A stretch of 32,218 nucleotides of DNA from Patescibacteria group bacterium (GCA_028705215.1 JAQWDY010000003.1:22409-54626); one strand, 5' to 3'; positions 9,094 through 19,600 are shown, counted from the first letter of the stretch. The notes: generated by a model from the letters alone, not told the origin. Program-made: numbers and translations.

Positions 9094-9311
9094 TAATTTT
9101 CTTGTAGCCAAACTAAATCTTTTTCTATATTTGTTAATGTTTTTTTAAAATCCGGCGTATAATCTGCCGGATTTTTCTCTATTTTTTGTTTTATTAAAGC
9201 AATGATTGTGGCTATGGTGCCAAAATAATCATCCTGACTGACATGATATTTAACGCTTGTTTTATCCCGGATTAGGAGAATAATGTTTTTGAGATTATAA
9301 TTTTTTGACAT
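8880..9311 (-). CDS. Hypothetical protein translationally coupled to radC; C-terminus antisense to the Wzy-like gene
   Basis: ATG overlaps the radC stop (TAATG). Plausible N-terminal about 75 residues; Lys/Arg-rich tail lies antisense to the Phe-rich 3' end of the plus-strand gene. Confidence 0.55.
   Translation of the reverse strand: MSKNYNLKNIILLIRDKTSVKYHVSQDDYFGTIATIIALIKQKIEKNPADYTPDFKKTLTNIEKDLVWLQENYQIIPRIKKKKIIPKGREKNQCSNNIKTKRETASAKEKFSRLPSRTRKKKKNMSAKNETKPVSAKNKSKEL
9148..9177 (+). terminator. Rho-independent terminator of the plus-strand unit, located inside the minus-strand CDS 8880-9311
   Basis: AAAATCCGGC-gtataatct-GCCGGATTTTT: perfect 10-bp stem, 9-nt loop, T-run. Confidence 0.8.
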
Positions 9312-10027
9312 TAAATTAGACTAATATATTTATTATTAGCAATAAGAAGGTGGTCTAATAATTCAATATCAAGAATTTTTCCAGCAGCTTTTAATTTGTC
9401 AGTTATTTGCGCATCAGCTTTGGTTGCTTTTAAAACTCCAGAGGGATGGTTGTGGGCAATAATTATTGCCACGGCTCCACACTCTAAAGCTGGACGAAAA
9501 ACGTCGCGAGCTTGTATGATGGCGGCATCAATAGTGCCAATTGAAAGAACTTCGTCATGGATTAACTGGTAGTGGTTATTTAGATACAGGCCACGAATTT
9601 GTTCCTTGTTATAGCGACTCATTTCTTTAAGGTGGTCAAAAGCTTGATTGGAATTTCTTAAAGTAATGAAGCCACCGGGTTTTCTTTGGTAGAAACGACG
9701 ACCTAATTCAAAGCAGGCAACAATTTGACAGGCTTTTACTATAGGGACTTTTAAGTCGCGACTAATAATTTCTGGATTTTTTTGATAAATTATCCCTTTT
9801 TCTCCATATTCACGCAGTATTCTTAAAGACATGGCTAAGACGTCTTCTCTTTTGCTTCCTACTCCAAAAACAATGGCAAGTAATTCTGCCGAGCTAAGTT
9901 TAGCGGGGCCAGATTCAAGTAATTTTTCCCGAGGTTTTTCATTGCTAGGCAAATCTTTTACTCCTGAAATTCGGTAATTTTTACCAGAGCAAAGAATTGT
10001 ATTTTTATCTTTAAGCTGGTAGGTCAT
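9311..10027 (-). CDS. radC: DNA repair protein RadC (JAMM fold)
   Basis: LPSNEKPREKLLESGPAKLSSAELLAIVFGVGSK and HNHPSG...D motifs. Start moved from 10102 to ATG 10027 because the longer ORF covers a promoter element. Confidence 0.92.
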   Translation of the reverse strand: MTYQLKDKNTILCSGKNYRISGVKDLPSNEKPREKLLESGPAKLSSAELLAIVFGVGSKREDVLAMSLRILREYGEKGIIYQKNPEIISRDLKVPIVKACQIVACFELGRRFYQRKPGGFITLRNSNQAFDHLKEMSRYNKEQIRGLYLNNHYQLIHDEVLSIGTIDAAIIQARDVFRPALECGAVAIIIAHNHPSGVLKATKADAQITDKLKAAGKILDIELLDHLLIANNKYISLI

Positions 10028-10060
10028 ATTATTTTGATAAAAATTTTTTTTATGCTTTAA

Positions 10061-10069
10061 ATTATAGCA
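10061..10069 (-). promoter_or_regulatory. Extended -10 element TGCTATAAT for radC
   Basis: Plus-strand ATTATAGCA, 33 bp upstream of the radC ATG. Confidence 0.6.
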
Positions 10070-10117
10070 GAAATGTGCTAGATTTAAAATAACAAGATAC
10101 AAATAACATGATTTTTT

Positions 10118-11383
10118 ATGAATAAATACGAAAATATAGGACTATCAAATGGGAGCAAATTAATTCTTGTTCCTGAGAAAGATGCAAAAACAGCTACTGC
10201 TCTTTTGTTATTTAAAACTGGTTCACGAAATGAAAATAGAGAAAACAATGGTATCTCTCATTTTTTGGAGCATATGTTTTTTAAGGGTAGTAAAAATTAT
10301 TCTAATACATTAGCCCTTTCAAGCGCCTTTGATGCCTTAGGTTGCGAATTTAACGCTTTTACTGGCAAGGAATATACTGGCTATTATGTAAAAGTGGCGG
10401 CTAGTAACTTAGAAAAGGTTTTGACTATTTTCAGCGATATGATGCTTAATCCGAAGCTTGAAAGCAAGGAAATTGAAAGAGAAAAGGGGGTTATAATTGA
10501 GGAACTGAAAATGTATGAAGACAATCCGATGATGCATATTGATGATGTTTTAGAAAACTGTCTTTTTGGCGATACGCCAGTTGGTTGGGACACTATTGGC
10601 ACTAAGGAAAATATTCGTTGTTTTAAAAGAAAGGATTTTGTGAATTATTTAGAAAAACAATATTGCGCTTCTGCCGCTAACTTAGTTTTAGCGGGAGCAG
10701 TAAGTGGCCAGGCGTTAAAAAAGGGTAAAGCTTTGCTTAGCGCATTTAATCAGGGCGATTTCAGGTCAGCGGAAAGATTTAACTTAAAACAAAATAAGCC
10801 ACAGTTAAAAGTAGTTTATAAAGATATAGATCAGACAGTTTTGTCTTTAGCTGTAAGAACCTTTCCCCTTGGCCACCCCGAAGAGCTGAAGGTAAAATTG
10901 TTAGCCTTAATTTTAGGAGGTGCCATGAGTTCACGCCTGTTTATTAGCTTACGGGAACGTAAGGGTTTAGCTTATTCGATAAGAACTAGTACCGAATTTT
11001 ATTTTGATACAGGGTATTTATACACCCAAGCAGGTGTTCCTTTTGACAAGACAGAAGAGGCGATTAAAATAATTTTGCGTGAATACAAACGATTGAAAAC
11101 AACAAAAATTAGTGCCCAAGAATTAAAAAAGGCTAAAGATATTATTTCAGGAAGAATGATAATGCAAATGGAGTCCAGTGATAATTTGGCTAGTTGGTAC
11201 GGTGCACAAAGTTTGTTTCGTTCGAAGGTAAAAACCCCTCAAGAGTATTTAGAGCAGATTAAAAAGATTAATGCCTCATCTTTACAAAAAACTGCACGCG
11301 AGATTTTTAAAGAAACAGATTTAAACTTAGCATTAATAGGAAGGAATAAAGAGGTGAAGTTAAAAGCATTGCTTAAGATATAA
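10118..11383 (+). CDS. M16 family (insulinase-like) zinc peptidase
   Basis: Inverted zinc motif HFLEHMFFKG; GVIIEELKMYEDNP; RERKGLAYSIRTSTEFYFDTGYLYTQAG. Confidence 0.93.
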   Translation: MNKYENIGLSNGSKLILVPEKDAKTATALLLFKTGSRNENRENNGISHFLEHMFFKGSKNYSNTLALSSAFDALGCEFNAFTGKEYTGYYVKVAASNLEKVLTIFSDMMLNPKLESKEIEREKGVIIEELKMYEDNPMMHIDDVLENCLFGDTPVGWDTIGTKENIRCFKRKDFVNYLEKQYCASAANLVLAGAVSGQALKKGKALLSAFNQGDFRSAERFNLKQNKPQLKVVYKDIDQTVLSLAVRTFPLGHPEELKVKLLALILGGAMSSRLFISLRERKGLAYSIRTSTEFYFDTGYLYTQAGVPFDKTEEAIKIILREYKRLKTTKISAQELKKAKDIISGRMIMQMESSDNLASWYGAQSLFRSKVKTPQEYLEQIKKINASSLQKTAREIFKETDLNLALIGRNKEVKLKALLKI

Positions 11384-11399
11384 GTTTAACTTATTAGTT

Positions 11400-12497
11400 A
11401 TGATAAGTAATAAAACAATTTGGCTCATTATTTTTTCAGGATTAATAATTATTTCTGGTGTTTTTTGGTGGAACATTGATCGCTTAAATCAAGGACAGGA
11501 CGTAATATGGAATAAAAATTTAAAAACAGAAGAAAAGGTTGTAGTTAAAACAGAGCTAGAAATAAAAGAAAAAAGGCCACTGAGATTTATGTTCTTTGGT
11601 GATGTCATGTTAGATAGAAATGTAGCCAATGTTTTAGAGAAAAAAAACATGGAAGAATTATTGGCTGGGCTTTCAAGTAAAGATGATTATTTTAAAAAAA
11701 GTGATATAATCAGCGCGAATTTAGAAGGAGCGGTTACCAATGAAGGAAAACATTATGCGCCGGTTAATTTGTATGATTTTGCCTTTCCAGTGGAAAGGCT
11801 TACTGGTTTAGAACAGAGAGGTTTTAATTATTTTACTCTAGCTAATAATCATTTCTTAGATCAAGGGGAGAGGGGGGTTAAGGAAAGCCGAGAGAATTTG
11901 GCTAAAGAAAACTTTTATTTCAGTGGCGCTCCAGATGCTAAAATAGATGATTTTTCACGGATTGATGTAAAAATAGAAGATAAAAAAGTCGCCTTAATAG
12001 GGTTGTCGATGGTGTATAATCATTTTTCGCGTGAGAAGGCTATTGCTTTGCTTTCACAGACAAAAAATGAAGTTGATTTAATAATAGTAAATATTCATTG
12101 GGGAAATGAATATGAGCACTTATTTAATAGATACCAACAAGAAGTAGGACATTATTTGATAGAGGAAGGTGCGGATATAATAATTGGACACCATCCCCAC
12201 GTTGTCCAAGGAATGGAAATTTATCAAGGTAAGCCAATTTTTTATTCTTTAGGAAATTTTATTTTTGATCAATATTTTTCTATTCCCACCCAAACCGGTT
12301 TAGCGCTTTATTTAGAAATAGATGAGGAGGAATTAATTTTTAAATTTTTCCCTTTTTCTTCAAAACAATCAGCGCCAACTTTCAAGGAAGATAAAATCGA
12401 GATAGAAAATTTTTTAAATGATTTTATTTCTTGGTCAGAAATAGATCAAGAATATTCAACTATGCTTAAAAGTGGCGTGTTGGAAGTTAAAAGATAA
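11400..12497 (+). CDS. CapA/PgsA-family metallophosphatase-like protein with N-terminal TM anchor
   Basis: FFGDVMLDRNV, ANLEGAVT, LANNHFLDQGERGV, VNIHWGNEY, IIIGHHPHVVQGMEIYQGKPIFYSLGNFIFD. Confidence 0.9.
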   Translation: MISNKTIWLIIFSGLIIISGVFWWNIDRLNQGQDVIWNKNLKTEEKVVVKTELEIKEKRPLRFMFFGDVMLDRNVANVLEKKNMEELLAGLSSKDDYFKKSDIISANLEGAVTNEGKHYAPVNLYDFAFPVERLTGLEQRGFNYFTLANNHFLDQGERGVKESRENLAKENFYFSGAPDAKIDDFSRIDVKIEDKKVALIGLSMVYNHFSREKAIALLSQTKNEVDLIIVNIHWGNEYEHLFNRYQQEVGHYLIEEGADIIIGHHPHVVQGMEIYQGKPIFYSLGNFIFDQYFSIPTQTGLALYLEIDEEELIFKFFPFSSKQSAPTFKEDKIEIENFLNDFISWSEIDQEYSTMLKSGVLEVKR

Positions 12498-12508
12498 TAA
12501 TAAATTTA

Positions 12509-15469
12509 ATGACAGATTTATTAAAAAATTTAAATAGCGCTCAAAAAAAGGCGGTTACTCATTTACAGGGACCACTTTTATTAGTGGCTGGAGCTGGTAC
12601 AGGCAAGACAACGGTTTTAATTAATCGGTTGGCATATTTGGTTTTAAATAAAAAACAAAGCACTGACAACATCTTGTTACTCACTTTTACCGAAAAGGCA
12701 GCAGGTGAAATGGAGGAGCGAGCGGATAGAATACTTCCCTATGGATATACGGATTTATGGATACACACTTTTCATGGCTTCAGTGAGAGAATTCTACGAG
12801 ATCATAGTTTGGAAATAGGACTTAATCCAGACTTTAAATTATTATCAGAAACAGAACAATGGGTTTTTGTAAAAAAAAATTTAGCCGCCTTTTCACTTGA
12901 TTATTATCGTCCTTTAGGTAATCCGACAAAATTTATTTCTGAGTTGCTTAAACATTTTTCTCGTTTAAAAGATGAAAATATTACAGTGGATCAGTATTTA
13001 AAATATGCAGAAAAATTTAAGGTAGAAAAAGAGGGCGACCAGGAAGAGAAGATGAAAATAACAGAATTATCTCAGGCTTATAGTACTTATAATAATTTAT
13101 TGTTAGAGGCTGGTTATTTAGATTTTGGCGACTTAATTACTTATACCATTAAGTTATTTAAGCAAAGAAAAAATATTTTGCAGTTTTATCGACAAAAGTT
13201 TAAATATATTATGGTTGATGAGTTTCAGGATACTAACTTAGCGCAATATCAATTAATTAAATTACTTGCTTCCCCGAAGAACAATTTATTAGTGACAGGT
13301 GATGACGATCAGGCTATATATAAATTTAGAGGCGCTTCGATTTCCAATATTATGCAATTTAAAGAGGATTATAAAGAAGCGCAAGAGGTTGTTTTAACTG
13401 ATAACTATCGTTCTTATCAAGAAATTTTAGATGCTGCCTATCGTTTTATTCAGCATAATAATCCTAATCGCCTAGAAGATAAATTAAAAATAAATAAACG
13501 ACTTTTAGCAAAAGCTAAAAAGGAGGTAAAAAAATATAATGTTACGCCAGTTAACTTTTTAAGCTTTGCTGGTGTGGACGATGAGGTCGCTTTTACTGTT
13601 TCTAAAATTAAAGAGATTTATTTTTCTGAAAATAAAGAAGAGAACAAAATTAGCTTCAATGATTTTGCTATTTTAGTAAGAGCAAATGATACGGCCAATG
13701 CTTATGTAAAAGAGCTGAATCGTCAAGATATCCCCAATCAGTTTATGTCCTGGCGAGGCTTGTATTATAAGCCAATTATTTTAGATATTTTAGCTTATTT
13801 TCGTTTACTTGATAATTATCATGAATCAGCTGCACTATTTCGTATTTTAAGCATGGATTCTTTTTTTATTTCTCACACTGATATGGTGGCAATTAATAAA
13901 TGGGCGCGGCGCAAGACATGCTCACTTTATGAAGCGTTGCAAAATATTGAAAAAATAGTTGAGGTTAGTGGTGCGAGCATAAAAAATTGTCAAAAATTGT
14001 TAACGCTTATAAAAGAACATTCACAGCTTGTAAAATCTACAAAACCAACTAAGCTTTTTCTTCATTTTGTTTATGATTCAGGCCTGTTGGCAAACTTAGA
14101 TAGAGACAGGGACTTAGAGCAGTTTTCTTATTTAAATCAATTTTATCAAAAAATAAAAAAGTTAGAAGAGTCAGGTTCTGATTTAAGATTGAAAGATTTT
14201 TTAGAAGCGATTAATCTAGAGCTAGAGGCTGGAGAAACGGGCGCTTTAAAATTAGATTTTTTAGACAATGATACAGTTAAAGTAATGACTGTTCATGGAG
14301 CCAAGGGCTTGGAGTTTAAATATGTTTTTCTTGTTAATTTAGTTGATAAAAAATTTCCCACAATTGCGCGTAGTGAAAAAATTTCTATTCCTAAAGACTT
14401 GATAAAAGAGAAGGTGCTAGCTGATAAAAATGCACACGTTGAAGAAGAGCGTCGACTTTTTTATGTGGCTTTAACTAGGGCGAAGAAGGCAATTTTTTTA
14501 ACAGCCGCTAAAGATTACGGAGGCGCAAGAGAGAAAAAGCCATCAAGTTTTTTAGCAGAAATGGGGATTGAGCAAGACGCTAAAATGCTAGAGCCAGTAA
14601 GTGTTGAAAATTTGCAGTTTATAAAAGATTTAAAAGGGGAACTAGAAGGTGAAAGAAAAAAGATTACCAATAAAGATGACTATGTTTTACCTGCGAGATT
14701 CTCCTTTTCGCAATTAGCCGCTTTTTCAACCTGCCCCCTGCAGTATAAATTTGCATTTGTTTTAAAAATACCAGTAGTTAGCGATAAGGCGGCCTTTGCT
14801 TTTGGGCGGTCTTTGCATACAACCCTTTGTAATTTTTTACAGCCTTTATTAAGTGATAAATATAAACAGAGTAGTTTATTTGCCAGCACAGAGAGTAAGA
14901 AAAAGATAGAAAATGCATTAAACAAAAAGCGTTTGCAGGATCTTTACTTAAAGTATTGGCAAAGTGATGGCTATCAAAGCAAGGAGGAGAAAGAGGCATA
15001 TTTTGAAAAAGGAAAAAAAGTTTTAAGTGATTTTTTTCAGGATTATCAAGAAAATAGACCGTTTGAAATTATTTTTTTAGAAAAAAACTTTACTTTTAAA
15101 ATCGGATTAGATGTTATAAAGGGGACTATTGATAGAGTAGATCGACTACCTGACAAAACACTAGAAATTATTGATTATAAAACTGGAGGCACTAAAGAAA
15201 AGCTTGTTTTAGCTGACAAAAAACAATTAATTTTATATCAATTATTTTTAGAAGAGTATTTACAAGAAACGGTCTCTAAGCTAACCTATTATTATTTGGA
15301 AAGCGGCGAGAAAAGATCCTTTCTGGCGAGTGAAAAAGAAAAAATTAAAATCAAAGAACAGATTAGAGATGAAATAGCGGCAATAAAAAAAAGGGATTTT
15401 CACCCTTCACCTTCACCACTATGTCAGTTTTGTGATTTTAGAGATATTTGTGAATTTAGGCAAGTTTAA
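12509..15469 (+). CDS. UvrD/PcrA-type superfamily 1 helicase fused to a C-terminal RecB/AddB-like nuclease with putative Fe-S cysteines
   Basis: Walker [57 protein letters not shown]; nuclease GTIDRVDRL...[15 protein letters not shown] plus [10 protein letters not shown]. Confidence 0.93.
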   Translation: MTDLLKNLNSAQKKAVTHLQGPLLLVAGAGTGKTTVLINRLAYLVLNKKQSTDNILLLTFTEKAAGEMEERADRILPYGYTDLWIHTFHGFSERILRDHSLEIGLNPDFKLLSETEQWVFVKKNLAAFSLDYYRPLGNPTKFISELLKHFSRLKDENITVDQYLKYAEKFKVEKEGDQEEKMKITELSQAYSTYNNLLLEAGYLDFGDLITYTIKLFKQRKNILQFYRQKFKYIMVDEFQDTNLAQYQLIKLLASPKNNLLVTGDDDQAIYKFRGASISNIMQFKEDYKEAQEVVLTDNYRSYQEILDAAYRFIQHNNPNRLEDKLKINKRLLAKAKKEVKKYNVTPVNFLSFAGVDDEVAFTVSKIKEIYFSENKEENKISFNDFAILVRANDTANAYVKELNRQDIPNQFMSWRGLYYKPIILDILAYFRLLDNYHESAALFRILSMDSFFISHTDMVAINKWARRKTCSLYEALQNIEKIVEVSGASIKNCQKLLTLIKEHSQLVKSTKPTKLFLHFVYDSGLLANLDRDRDLEQFSYLNQFYQKIKKLEESGSDLRLKDFLEAINLELEAGETGALKLDFLDNDTVKVMTVHGAKGLEFKYVFLVNLVDKKFPTIARSEKISIPKDLIKEKVLADKNAHVEEERRLFYVALTRAKKAIFLTAAKDYGGAREKKPSSFLAEMGIEQDAKMLEPVSVENLQFIKDLKGELEGERKKITNKDDYVLPARFSFSQLAAFSTCPLQYKFAFVLKIPVVSDKAAFAFGRSLHTTLCNFLQPLLSDKYKQSSLFASTESKKKIENALNKKRLQDLYLKYWQSDGYQSKEEKEAYFEKGKKVLSDFFQDYQENRPFEIIFLEKNFTFKIGLDVIKGTIDRVDRLPDKTLEIIDYKTGGTKEKLVLADKKQLILYQLFLEEYLQETVSKLTYYYLESGEKRSFLASEKEKIKIKEQIRDEIAAIKKRDFHPSPSPLCQFCDFRDICEFRQV

Positions 15470-15480
15470 ATTTTTATATT

Positions 15481-16500
15481 ATGTCCAAGGAGGAAAGATT
15501 AATAACCCCACAAGAAAAACCAGAAGAAGATGCCTTAGAGACTTCTTTAAGGCCACGTCATTTTCAGGATTATGTGGGGCAAGAGAGAATTAAAAAGAAC
15601 CTGGAAATTGCAATTTTAGCGGCTAAAAAAAGAGGTGAGCCGATTGATCATGTTTTACTTTATGGCGCACCTGGTTTAGGAAAAACTACTCTAGCACATG
15701 TTATTGCAAATGAAACAGGGGCTAATATTCGTGTTACCTCAGGACCAGCAATTGAAAAAAGCGGTGACTTAGCGGCTATCTTAACTAATTTAGAGGCAGG
15801 AGATATATTGTTTATTGATGAAATTCATCGATTACCAAAAACAGTGGAGGAAATACTTTATCCAGCAATGGAGGATTTTGCTTTAGATATTGTAATGGGC
15901 AAGGGGCCCAGTGCGCGTACTTTACGTTTAGATTTGCCCCACTTTACTATTGTTGGCGCAACGACTATGGCTTCATTGTTATCGGCGCCACTTCGTGATC
16001 GTTTTGGATTATCGTATCATCTTAATTTTTATGAAAACAAGGATATCGAAAAGATTATTAGTCGTAGTGCAAAAATATTAGGGATAGAAATTGCGTCTGA
16101 GGCAAAATCGGCAATTTCAAGTCGTTCTCGTCGAACTCCTCGTATTGCTAATCGTTTGTTAAAAAGAGCGCGTGATTACTGTCAGGTTAAAAATGAAGGA
16201 AATTTAACTCTACCTTATTGTTTAGAAGCTTTTTCTCTTTTGGAGATAGATAAGTTAGGACTTGATACCGTTGATAGGCGCCTGTTACAGACTATTGCGG
16301 AAAAATTTAAGGGAGGCCCAGTGGGATTAAACACTTTGGCAGCAGCTACAGGCGAAGAAGCTGATACCATTGAAAATGTTTATGAGCCCTATTTGTTGCA
16401 ACTTGGTTTTTTAGATCGCTCTCCGCGAGGACGGGTGATTACGCATCTTGGTCGAGCACACCTTGGCTTAAATGATGAGCCAGAAAATAGCTTATTTTAA
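15481..16500 (+). CDS. ruvB: Holliday junction branch migration helicase RuvB
   Basis: [71 protein letters not shown]. Confidence 0.97.
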   Translation: MSKEERLITPQEKPEEDALETSLRPRHFQDYVGQERIKKNLEIAILAAKKRGEPIDHVLLYGAPGLGKTTLAHVIANETGANIRVTSGPAIEKSGDLAAILTNLEAGDILFIDEIHRLPKTVEEILYPAMEDFALDIVMGKGPSARTLRLDLPHFTIVGATTMASLLSAPLRDRFGLSYHLNFYENKDIEKIISRSAKILGIEIASEAKSAISSRSRRTPRIANRLLKRARDYCQVKNEGNLTLPYCLEAFSLLEIDKLGLDTVDRRLLQTIAEKFKGGPVGLNTLAAATGEEADTIENVYEPYLLQLGFLDRSPRGRVITHLGRAHLGLNDEPENSLF

Positions 16501-16503
16501 TAA

Positions 16504-17565
16504 ATGAAAACAAGTAATTTTGATTATAATTTGCCTACTAGTCTTATTGCGCAAAGGCCGGTAAAAAAACGCGATCATTCGCGTCTTTTGGTTTTAGACA
16601 AAGAAAAAGGAAGCAGAAAGCATCACTTGTTTTATGAGATTTTAGATTTTTTACAGACGGGAGATTTGTTAGTACTGAATAATTCAAGAGTTTTCCCTGC
16701 TCGTTTAATAGGAAAAAAAGAAAAAACACTAGGTACGGTTGAAATTTTTTTACATCAAAAAAAGGAGGTTAAAAAAACCTCAGTTGTTTGGGAATGCCTA
16801 TTGCGAGGCAAGGTAAAAACAGGGGGGCATGTTATTTTATCGAAAAAAATGAAAGCGAGATTATTGGCGCCGATTGAAGATGGGTTGTGGTTAGTAGAAT
16901 TTAATTTACCTGATAAAGATTTTTGGCAAGAAATAGAAAAAATTGGTGCAGTACCTCTGCCACCTTATATAAAAAGAGAAAAGAAAAATGAAGAAGATAA
17001 AAAAAGATATCAAACAGTGTATTGTCGATCTGATAAGGCTGGTTCAGTAGCGGCACCAACAGCCGGCCTGCACTTTGATAAAAGTTTGCTCAAAAAAATA
17101 ATTGCCAAAGGGGTAAAAATAGAATTTGTTACTCTTAATGTTGGTCTGGGCACCTTTGCGGCAGTAAAAACAGAGGATATTGAAAAACATAAAATGCACA
17201 GTGAGTACGTTGAGATAAGCAAGGAAGCAGCGTTATCTGTTTATCGGGCAAAACAAGAAGGGCGTAGAATAATTGCGGTTGGCACCACAAGTTGTCGCGC
17301 TCTTGAATCTGCGGCGGAGGAAATATTGAAGACAAAGGGAAATATTAATGATCCACTTCTTTTTTGGACAGACATTTTCATTTATCCGGGATATAAATTT
17401 AAAATTATTGACAGCTTGCTTACTAATTTTCATTTGCCTAAATCAACTTTACTTATGTTAGTTTCTGCTTTTGCTGGACAAAAAAACATTGAAAAAGCTT
17501 ATCAGGAAGCAGTATCTTTAAAATATCGTTTTTTTAGTTACGGTGATGCGATGTTGATTATTTAA
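16504..17565 (+). CDS. queA: S-adenosylmethionine:tRNA ribosyltransferase-isomerase QueA
   Basis: FDYNLPTSLIAQRPVKKRDHSRLLV, LLVLNNSRVFPARLIG, GSVAAPTAGLHFD, VGLGTFAAV, TSCRALES, TDIFIYPGYKF, TNFHLPKSTLLMLVSAFAG. Confidence 0.96.
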   Translation: MKTSNFDYNLPTSLIAQRPVKKRDHSRLLVLDKEKGSRKHHLFYEILDFLQTGDLLVLNNSRVFPARLIGKKEKTLGTVEIFLHQKKEVKKTSVVWECLLRGKVKTGGHVILSKKMKARLLAPIEDGLWLVEFNLPDKDFWQEIEKIGAVPLPPYIKREKKNEEDKKRYQTVYCRSDKAGSVAAPTAGLHFDKSLLKKIIAKGVKIEFVTLNVGLGTFAAVKTEDIEKHKMHSEYVEISKEAALSVYRAKQEGRRIIAVGTTSCRALESAAEEILKTKGNINDPLLFWTDIFIYPGYKFKIIDSLLTNFHLPKSTLLMLVSAFAGQKNIEKAYQEAVSLKYRFFSYGDAMLII

Positions 17566-17583
17566 AGGGACGTATTTTCTTGC

Positions 17584-17612
17584 TTGATTAATCCCTCTTT
17601 TTTTGGTATAGT
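17584..17612 (+). promoter_or_regulatory. Promoter TTGATT-N17-TATAGT with extended -10 (TGG)
   Basis: TTGATT 17584-17589, TGGTATAGT 17604-17612, upstream of lepB ATG 17670. Confidence 0.65.
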
Positions 17613-17669
17613 AAATTCTGAATTAAAACTCATTATTAGATAAATTTTAAAGTTTTATCTTTTTATTTT

Positions 17670-18233
17670 ATGCGTAAATTTTTTCTCTTTATCTGGGAGA
17701 TTGTAAAAATAGTCAGTATTTCTTTGGCTATTATTTTACCAATTAGATATTATCTAATTCAGCCATTTTATGTTAAAGGGGCTTCTATGGAGCCTAATTT
17801 TCATGATCATGAGTACTTAATAGTAGATGAAATAAGCTATCGTTTTAATGAGCCACAAAGAGGGCAAGTGATAGTATTTCGCTATCCAAGAAATCCACAG
17901 GAATATTATATAAAAAGAATAATTGGTTTGCCAGGTGAAGAAGTGCAAATTAAAGATGGGCAAATATTTATCTACAACGAACAAAGTCCAAAGGGAGAAG
18001 TTTTGGTAGAAGGCTACTTGCCAGAAGATTTAAATACTTACAGCAATAGTGATTTAAGCGTTAAACTAGATAACGATGAGTATTTTGTTCTAGGAGATAA
18101 TCGCTCAGCGTCAAAGGATTCGCGTAGCTTTGGACCTGTGCATGAATCATTTATTACAGGAAAAATATTATTTCGAGGTTGGCCACTTGATAAAATAACA
18201 GTTTTTAATAAAGACTATTGGCCTAAATATTAA
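17670..18233 (+). CDS. lepB: Signal peptidase I
   Basis: KGASMEPNF (Ser nucleophile), YYIKRIIGLPGEEV (Lys general base), LGDNRSASKDSRSFGPV. Confidence 0.95.
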   Translation: MRKFFLFIWEIVKIVSISLAIILPIRYYLIQPFYVKGASMEPNFHDHEYLIVDEISYRFNEPQRGQVIVFRYPRNPQEYYIKRIIGLPGEEVQIKDGQIFIYNEQSPKGEVLVEGYLPEDLNTYSNSDLSVKLDNDEYFVLGDNRSASKDSRSFGPVHESFITGKILFRGWPLDKITVFNKDYWPKY

Positions 18234-18237
18234 TTAT

Positions 18238-19569
18238 ATGCCAAGAAGAAAAAAAACGGCGTCTGATGCGCCAGTTGTTAGAACTACAAGAAAAAATGAT
18301 AAATTGCCGACTCGTTTATTGGGAATGAAAGATTTTTCTTATTTTGAGCAAGCTTGTTTTGATTTTGCGCTATCAAGAGCGCGGCACTTGGCTCGGGTTT
18401 ATGGCTTTAAATCAATTAAAACGCCAATTATAGAAAGTTTTGATTTATATAAAAAAACTGTTCGTCACGAAAATGAAAAAGAGATCTACAGTGTCGATGG
18501 TGACAAGGGAGAAAAGCCTGTTCTGCGTCCAGAGCTTACACAAGGAATTATTAGGTCATATTTGGAAAATAATCAGGAAATTGAAAATAAGGTAGCGAAG
18601 CTGTATTCAATTGGGCCAGTGTTTCGTCGGGAAAAATTACAAAGTGGATATTATCGTGAATCAACGCAGTTTGACTTAGAGGTGATAGGGGCAAGAAAGC
18701 CAATGACTGAAGCTTTGTTAATTGCTTTAGCGAGTAATTTTTTTGCTGATATGCAAGTAGATGTTCAATTGCAGATAAATAGTATTGGTGATTTAGTTTG
18801 TCGTAAAGAATATTGTGCCAAATTGTCTAATTTTTATAAGGAGAGAGGCAAGAAATCAAAGCTTTGTGTTGCTTGTAAAAATAATTTAACAAAGAACTGT
18901 TTAAGTTTATTAGATTGCAAACAAGAAGCTTGTGTTAAATTAAGAGAGGGCGCACCTCAAATTGCTGATTTTCTATCAGAAGCAAGCCGTGATTACCTTG
19001 CTAAAACATTAGAAATATTAGATGAGCTAAAAATTAATTATAATTTTAACCCCTATTTGGTAAGAGGATTAAATTATTACAATGATATAGTTTTTGAATT
19101 TTGGCCTATTAATAAAGACGATTCAGTTGGAAACCTTGCTTTGGCCGGAGGTGGACGTTATGATAATCTAATTGAAAACCTAGGCGGCTTAAATTTGCCC
19201 GCCTCGGGACTTGCCATAGGTTTAGAAAGGGTTGTGTCACGGGTAAGAGATAAGGCAGCTTTGACAAATGTAGAAGAAAGCGATATAGTATTTATTGCTC
19301 AATTGGGAGATCAGGCTAAATTAAAAGCACTGCAGCTATCAAATGAATTGTTAGCTCTTGGTTATAATGTAAGGCAATCACTTATTACCGATAGTTTAAA
19401 AGAGCAATTAGAAGAAGCAGCGAAATTAAAAGCAAAGGTTTGTCTGATATTGGGCAAAAAAGAAATAATGGATGGCACCATTTTAATGCGTGATATAGAT
19501 TCTGGTGCTCAGGAAACAGTTGTTTTCAAAAAAGTAAAAGAGCGATTGGCAAAAAGGATGAGCTCTTAA
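18238..19569 (+). CDS. hisS: Histidyl-tRNA synthetase, divergent
   Basis: VLRPELTQGIIRSY, FRREKLQSGYYRESTQFDLEVIG, YLVRGLNYYNDIVFEF, LAGGGRYDNLIENLGG, GLAIGLERV, C-terminal anticodon-binding-like domain. Confidence 0.9.
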   Translation: MPRRKKTASDAPVVRTTRKNDKLPTRLLGMKDFSYFEQACFDFALSRARHLARVYGFKSIKTPIIESFDLYKKTVRHENEKEIYSVDGDKGEKPVLRPELTQGIIRSYLENNQEIENKVAKLYSIGPVFRREKLQSGYYRESTQFDLEVIGARKPMTEALLIALASNFFADMQVDVQLQINSIGDLVCRKEYCAKLSNFYKERGKKSKLCVACKNNLTKNCLSLLDCKQEACVKLREGAPQIADFLSEASRDYLAKTLEILDELKINYNFNPYLVRGLNYYNDIVFEFWPINKDDSVGNLALAGGGRYDNLIENLGGLNLPASGLAIGLERVVSRVRDKAALTNVEESDIVFIAQLGDQAKLKALQLSNELLALGYNVRQSLITDSLKEQLEEAAKLKAKVCLILGKKEIMDGTILMRDIDSGAQETVVFKKVKERLAKRMSS

Positions 19570-19600
19570 AAATAAATTATTTATTTAATAATTAGAAAGA

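Noticed and set aside
10028-10102. N-terminal extension of RadC
   Set aside because: Covers an extended -10 element on the same strand; conserved RadC sequence starts after ATG 10027.
11217-11227. TTCGTTCGAAG resembling a tRNA T-loop
   Set aside because: Inside the conserved M16 peptidase coding region with no cloverleaf around it.
11380-11394. Palindrome ATAAGTTTAACTTAT over the M16 gene stop
   Set aside because: Short, AT-rich, no T-run; no evidence of termination or regulation.
17564-17604. Possible terminator after queA (AAAGGGA...TCCCTCTTTTTTT)
   Set aside because: Stem only about 5 bp with a loop over 20 nt; the T-run overlaps the lepB promoter region. Too weak to list.
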